From Panicum virgatum (lineage: Eukaryota; Streptophyta; Magnoliopsida; Poales; Poaceae), in contig NC_053141.1 of assembly GCF_016808335.1 (NCBI RefSeq), forward strand, positions 23,480,640 through 23,544,639: 64,000 nt of DNA, in the 5' to 3' direction. The translations under genes were made by a program, and so were the position numbers. Shown here piece after piece: positions 59,071 to 64,000 of this stretch (positions within the stretch are counted from its first letter, which is position 1; every line of letters starts with the position of its first letter). Under the pieces are notes generated by a model, which was not told where the DNA came from, did no database searches, and worked only from the letters and a program-made list of their open reading frames with translations.

Positions 59071-60728
59071 TGAAAGCATCTAGGCCCCTAATTCGAGTTT
59101 TGGTAATTAATGACAATGGTTTGTGGATTAACGATTTCATTTGAGATAATGAGTATAGGTCGATCCACGGATGAAAAAGATTTGGTTGTGAACGTATGGA
59201 GTTTTGGAGATGATGAGCAAAGCTCGGGCTCAAGGCAAAGGTATAAAATAGGGCTTTTGTATTTTACCGGTCACAAGACGTTTAGTGGATGAAAAGTGAC
59301 CGGATTTGTTGGATAGATAGCCGTACTATCAAGAGGGGTTGTGTACTCATGCTTGATGGGTCTTTAGTGCCATTTTGCTCAAAATGTCTAGTTGCATGCA
59401 TGAGGGCTAACGGCATTTTGAAAAGATTTGAAAAAGACTAAGTTTGAGAGCTGACTGAGTAATGGCAGACAGTCCGCACCCGAGGGGCAGACAATCCGCG
59501 ACCGTTCCAGAGAGCTTGCAGAGGCTCTGGTGGGCTGGCGGACAGTCCGGCCTAGGTGGGCGGACGGTCCACCACTACATCTCAGTTTTGTACCAGAGAG
59601 GGTGTCTCTCTGGTGGGCTTCAAAGTTGAACGGCGGACAGTCCGCCCATGGGGCGCGGACGATCCGTCGGCTAATCTCAGATATGTACCAGAGAGGTTGT
59701 TTCTCTGGTTTGGGCTGAAAAGTGAACTGCGGACGGTCCGCTCCTGAGGCACGGACAGTCCGCAGGCTAACTTCAAAGTTGTTCCAGAGACGTTGTTGGT
59801 CTCTGGTGGTGTGGAACACATAACGGTGGACGGTCCGCCCCTGGGGCGCGGACGGTCCGCCAGGGCTTAACGGCTAGTTCTTACACGCATTAAATGCACT
59901 CTGACTCACTGGTTTATAACGGCGGACGGTCCGGTTTTTGAAATGCGGACGGTCCGCGACTTCGCAGAAAAGAGTGTAACGTATAGTTTTTGGAGGGATG
60001 TCTATATATACCCATTGTCCGGCCTTTGGGTGGCTCCCTTGGCCATTTGGACTGCATTCTTGACTTCATAGAGCTAAGGCATCCCTCTCTCACACACACT
60101 TGCTTAGAGATTGCATTCTTGAGAGTGTGAGGGCTTCCTAGTGCATTGCATCAAGAGTTTGAGTTTTGTGGCATTAGGGAAACTTCAAGCAAGTGTCATC
60201 AACTTGTTACTCTTGGGAGTTGCCGCTCCCTAGACGGCTTGGAGAAGATGATTTCGTGGAGCTCCTCCAAGGAGATTGTTGAGGAGCCCCGATTTCGGTT
60301 GTGAGAGGTTTGTGCTCACCTCACCAGAGTGGTGAAGAGCAACTCTAGTGGAATCGAGGTGTGGAGCGGTTCCTTAATTCAAGCCGGCTCAAGATCAAGA
60401 GGTTCTTGATAGAGGAGCGGTTGATTCTTGGAATCCACCTCAACGTGGATTAGGGGTGACCGGCAAGTCATCGACACCACGGAATAAATTCTTGTGTCAA
60501 GCTTGGTTACTTCTCTTGCTCACTTTAATTCTTGTTTTTACTTTGAGCAATTTACTTTACTAGAGCTTGAGTTGTATCTTGTCACCCTAGGTTGCAAACC
60601 CATCTAGAGATAGTAATAGCATGACATAGGGCTTTCCTTTGTTACTAATTAAATTTCTCTAGTGTTGTTGGCTTTAGATTTTAAACCGCCTATTCACCAC
60701 CCCTCTAGTCGGTGTTCTTGATCCTACA
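59071..60728 (+). repeat. 3' LTR of the Sirevirus
   Basis: It is 1658 bp long. The palindrome array is repeated at an offset of +9930 from the 5' LTR (first centre 59471). Several copies have decayed through CG-to-CA/TG changes, such as GCAGAC at 59465 and GGCAGACAATCC near 59486. That pattern is expected from deamination of methylated cytosines. Confidence 0.9.
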
Positions 60729-61132
60729 GGCGGGCGCGAAGTCGATCCCCATGCGTGTGGTCTAGGTTCCCCTGGCCAGGTTGAAATTCGATTCAGAATC
60801 GTCCGCCTCTCACGGCATGAGATTGCTTAATGTTTTCGGTCACACAGAGTAACAAGTGGAATATGATGATGATAATACTGCTGGTTGATTAAATGGTTGC
60901 GCTACCATGTTTGTGTAGAGTTAGTTGCAAATTTAGAATGGTTAATCCAACTAGAAGATGGCTAAGTAAAACCTGAAAGTAAGGATCAACACTTAGCGGC
61001 GTTTTTGGCAAAACAAAACCCACCAACCAAAGAGCCTTGCATGTCTAGTTATCGGACTATGATATATCCGGAGACGGGTCAGTCTTGCTGAGTATTAGTA
61101 TACTCAGCCTTGCTTGTGGCACTGTTTTTCAG

Positions 61133-61248
61133 TTACTAACTTTGAAGATCTGTTCGCGAGTCTTACTTGGCCGTGTACTCTGCCTCCGGGTTGGTATGTT
61201 GAGTGGGATGGTCCTTCAGCCGGTGCTGACCACCCTCCCGCTGAATGA
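61133..61248 (+). CDS. LTR-encoded protein, last exon, copy B
   Basis: After TTTTTCAG the frame, continuing phase 1 from exon 2, reads ..TNFEDLFASLTWPCTLPPGW, then YVEWDGPSAG and HPPAE-stop (TGA 61246-61248). It matches copies A and C in phase and in the residues ED, TWP, GW and E(W). Together with exon 2 it gives about 86 residues, plus whatever exon 1 adds. No known domain is recognised. Confidence 0.55.
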
Positions 61249-61610
61249 CGCTTTCGTACGGGTTTTATCGATGTGTCACGTTATTTCGCTAGTTATCTTT
61301 TAATGCTTCCGCTGAACAATGAGACTTGAATAATTTGAGTCGATGGAACTCTGTAGTACTTTACTATTCTGAACCTGGTTTGTAATAAATTTCTTTTCCG
61401 CTGCAATCACTCTGAGATGTAAGAAATGTTCCGTGTTGTAATCTCTGGGCTCACCTTCGTGTAAGTGTTGTCTACTGATCCTGGAATAGCGTGGCTTTAA
61501 TCGAGGCTTCACTCGAGGAACTACCGGTGAGTGCCAATTTGGGTCAGAGTTGCTTAGCAACAAAGATCAGTGCACCCGGGCCCAGTAGTTTTGGGTGGTT
61601 CCGCCACAGC

Positions 61611-61625
61611 TGGCATCAGAGCTCG
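61611..61625 (+). other. Primer-binding site of the long-LTR element
   Basis: TGGCATCAGAGCTCG begins two bases after the LTR end. It matches the complement of the initiator-Met tRNA 3' end (TGGTATCAGAGC) with one mismatch, which fixes the LTR boundary and the element's orientation. Confidence 0.8.
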
Positions 61626-63024
61626 CAGACAGCCTACCAGAGATGGCAGCCTCTGTTTTGAAAACAACAAATTAAAACTCGACTTCAAAACTACTAAAGT
61701 TTTTGAAAGAGTTTAGGATCTCCAAGGACAAGTCTAGAACGTAAAGCCCTAGGGGATCTTATGGGTATAATCAGGTGGCTTATATTGTATGGCTAACTTC
61801 CAGCACATTATTTTATAGTATTTAAATTCTATAATTTAAATTCTGCAACTACATCGTCGCCGCGGAGGTATGCTTACTCAGTCAGCTGAGGGAGTTTGAC
61901 CTTCCCGTCGGTGATGCGAGCCGAACGCTGGAGCTCAAGCAGTGGCCTACTTGAGCTGCTGCCCATATACCAACTCCGGTTGATTATATGGGGAGTAATG
62001 GTTCGAAATTGGAATTCAATTCCCCGTCAAAGACGGTACTCAGTTAATACGTTGTTTCGATGACGTATGCTTAACGTTGTTCATACGGCGGTAATTGTAT
62101 GGATGCCGGTTCTATAGTGATCGGTAATGTATGGGAACGCTTTCGTGAGTGCTGGCACGAAAGGTTCAATTTATATATTGTCAATTTTCTGCAGGTACGC
62201 TAACTCGAAATCGAATCCTAGGCTATCTAGCTATATCGAGTAGCTACATAGTGAGAGACGTAATATGTATGCCACCAAAGTCACTTGCGTAAGACCAAGG
62301 TTACTTGGCAATTCTTTTCCTTGGTGAGGACAGATAGGTTCTGCATTCATCCTCAAAATGGTTAACGAAGAAATCTTTGGAAGAAATCCCAATCAAATCA
62401 GCTAAAAACCTATCTTAAGGAGCATCTAGATAGTCTGCAAATTCAGGGAAATTAGTTTCCACGAATTTTAACCCTCTGTTAAATTATTCAAATCGACTTG
62501 GGCTAGTAATACGAAATGGTGCACCCTAAGTTATCAAACTCTTGTAAAATTTTGAGAATTTTTGAAGCCTTCTAGCCTGGTGTTTGTGATTTTAGATCAA
62601 CCCTGTGTAAAACTGTCAATTCTGAACAGTATGTACAAACTGAAATTTTTCGACCTTCATAAGTTGTTCAAATAAAAAATCGTTCAACATAAAAGTTGTA
62701 TACAACTAAGTGATGAACTTACCATAAAAATTTGAATTATTTTAGACAAATGGTTTGGGAGTTGTAGTCAAAATACACCCTCTCTGGGCACCCAGTTTTC
62801 CTGGTTGACGTCATTCTGAAAACATGAGCATATCACCCCCCCTGGAGTCCGAATTGATCTTAGTGTTGACTAGTTGAATCATTCCTTATTATCATAGGGA
62901 TCTTGTGTAAATTTTTGAGAATTTTCGGAACATATTATCTATCATTTTGGCAATTTCTTTCACTGTCCAGAGTCAGCTATTCCTTGTTACCATCGGCTGA
63001 TCCATCGGTATTTTGTTGGGACAG
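61626..63024 (+). other. Leader of the long-LTR element; no recognised gene
   Basis: This is AT-rich leader of about 1.4 kb with no ORF above noise. It ends in TTTTGTTGGGACAG, a plausible splice acceptor directly before the ATG at 63025. The leader may therefore be mostly an intron. Confidence 0.5.
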
Positions 63025-63924
63025 ATGGAGGAGCTGCTGGTTGTTGATGTGCAGGGGCACGTGCACTCCGCTTGCTTGCACTGGGACGTATTTCCTCGCC
63101 GTCTTTGGGAGTTTTCGAGTGCAACCGGTTACCTCCAGCCACCGATTTACGATGGCCACGAGTTTGTGGAGGACGGAGTTCGTCGCTGCGTTGTGATGAT
63201 GGTGATTCCGCAGCACCCGCTCAACGGGCGGGAGCCGATCGTGACTCAGATGGTCGGTCACTACCTGCTGGACACTTGGGAGCTTACCGCCATGAGGGCG
63301 ATGACCACTTTTTGCTCTTCGCACCCTCTGGAAGTGGTTCTGACTGCGTTCGGGTTGTTCCCTGCACCTGACCCGACAGACCCGCTTTGGCTTGACCGGA
63401 TGGCACACGTGGACGTGGTCGCTACCCTCGACCCGGTCGGGGCACTTTGGACGACAGCGATGTGCTTAGACGGTCTCTACAGACTTCACACGTACTAGAG
63501 TTACGCCGTCGCTCAGTTGGTGGACCAGGCTCAGGCTTTGCACCTGAATGTTCAGCTGAGAGACGAGCAGCTTCAGGAGGCTAGTGCCGAGCTCGAGGGC
63601 AGGGCTGCCCTTATCGCCCAGCTCCACGGCCAGGTTCACGAGCTTCAGGACACGGTGTTGGATCGTGACGCTACGATCAACTTCCTGGAGGACCAGTTTC
63701 ACGACATGCAGCTTGACTTGGACGATTCTCAGGGGCAGCTACACGAGCTGCAGCACGCGCAGGATGCCCTTCACGCACCACCCGACGAGATGCAGGTGGA
63801 CGGTGAGGATGAGCCCCAGGAGATCCAGGGCATTTCGGAGATGGACTCCGAGGACCAGGCGCCGCAGCCCGCACCGGTTGAGGTTCACACTCCCGCGGCG
63901 AGTGAGGCATCGGTCAATATGTAG
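63025..63924 (+). pseudogene. Internal ORF of the long-LTR element, one in-frame stop
   Basis: The frame opens MEELLVVDVQGHVHSACLHW and is closed by TAG at 63496-63498, where the reading TY-stop-SYAVAQ suggests CAG or similar mutated. It continues to TAG at 63922-63924, for 299 codons in all. The N-terminal half (~155 residues) has a globular look (GYLQPPIYDG, VVMMVIPQHPLNGREPIVTQ). The second half is a coiled coil (residues ~165-250, QLRDEQLQEASAELEGRAAL), then an acidic proline-rich tail. It lacks zinc knuckle, protease and RT motifs. It resembles the globular-plus-coiled-coil proteins of grass non-autonomous retrotransposons, but I cannot name a family. It might act as a Gag substitute. 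Confidence 0.6.
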
Positions 63925-64000
63925 ACCGAGGCGCTGTTTTCTTAGCTTTTGTAGACTCCTCTTAGTGTAGCCTACTTTTGGATCATGGCTACTAGGCTAA

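Larger units (their letters stand above)
49141..60728 (+). mobile_element. Sirevirus-type Copia retrotransposon nested in LTR B
   Basis: The LTRs are 49141-50797 and 59071-60728, starting TGAAAGCATCTAGG and ending TTGATCCTACA. The internal order is broken gag with two CCHC knuckles, an intact 1076-codon pol frame, a noncoding palindrome array, a third ORF, and several AGGGGGAG purine tracts before the 3' LTR. Large size, third ORF and repeated purine tracts are the marks of the Sirevirus/Maximus lineage. A GGGCG pentamer sits near both ends (49135-49139 and 60732-60736), offset by one and three bases, so the target duplication is imperfect. The LTRs differ by a few percent, mostly C/T and G/A changes, so insertion is fairly recent. 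Confidence 0.9.
45620..64000 (+). mobile_element. Long-LTR retrotransposon (5' LTR B plus internal region), runs off the window
   Basis: The LTR starts TGTGACACCTCAGG (45620) and ends GGTTCCGCCACA (61608). A primer-binding site follows. Subtracting the nested Sirevirus (49141-60728) leaves an LTR of about 4.4 kb, close to the LTR length of Tekay-like Gypsy elements and of large non-autonomous derivatives (LARDs). The internal region visible (61609-64000) holds only one unfamiliar ORF and no gag-pol. The 3' LTR must lie beyond the window. LTR A and fragment C (17961-23871) are diverged members of the same family. Confidence 0.75.

Noticed and set aside
1..64000. tRNA, rRNA, CRISPR array, bacterial-type operons or ribosome-binding sites
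   Set aside because: None seen on either strand. The window has plant nuclear gene structure and transposons only.

Overview
The window is nuclear DNA from a grass (Poaceae, probably a panicoid, but I cannot name the species). It holds one low-copy host gene family, EMSY-LIKE (EML), present as two inverted copies, and otherwise nested transposable elements. The evidence for a grass is the ten-exon EML gene with GT..AG introns, Tourist, hAT and Mutator-type MITEs, a Sirevirus-type Copia element, and long-LTR elements of the kind common in grasses.

Layout. 1-1870: repeat-rich DNA with inverted arms and GAGTCGCGCC motifs. 1880-9500: EML copy 1 on the plus strand, apparently intact, 460 codons, with three small DNA transposons in its first intron. 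9520-17960: decayed transposon DNA, including a Harbinger ORF1 pseudogene, a long inverted-repeat element around a MITE-interrupted ORF, a possible EXO70-like scrap and LTR-like segments. 17961-23871: two LTR copies (C, reversed; A, forward) of a long-LTR family, with a 1351-bp solo LTR nested in A. 23872-26800: a dead L1-type LINE on the minus strand. 27408-40147: EML copy 2 on the minus strand, convergent with copy 1, with a damaged C-terminus and a short-LTR Copia element in an intron. 40550-45619: intergenic DNA with a Tourist MITE and an hAT element. 45620-64000: a third copy (B) of the long LTR, about 4.4 kb, followed by its primer-binding site and internal region. LTR B is split by an 11.6-kb Sirevirus-type Copia element (49141-60728).

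Four points stand out. (1) The long-LTR family seems to carry a spliced protein-coding gene inside its LTR. Exon 2 is conserved in two copies with in-frame length change and synonymous substitutions. The last exon is conserved in three copies, with the pattern ED...TWP...GW..EW. I know of no description of it. (2) The Sirevirus U3 carries six pairs of 13-bp palindromes (GCGGAC-R-GTCCGC). The members of a pair are 22-23 bp apart and the pairs repeat every 95-97 bp, ending just upstream of a TATA box. The same array occurs upstream of the element's third ORF, as if one enhancer drove both the genomic RNA and ORF3. (3) Comparing the two EML copies gives empty sites for several insertions and shows copy 2 losing a splice donor and gaining a stop codon. 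(4) The Sirevirus has a full-length pol ORF and ORF3, but a broken gag and no visible primer-binding site.

All coordinates come from reading the sequence by eye. Splice sites are inferred from GT/AG signals, reading phase and paralog comparison, not from transcripts.
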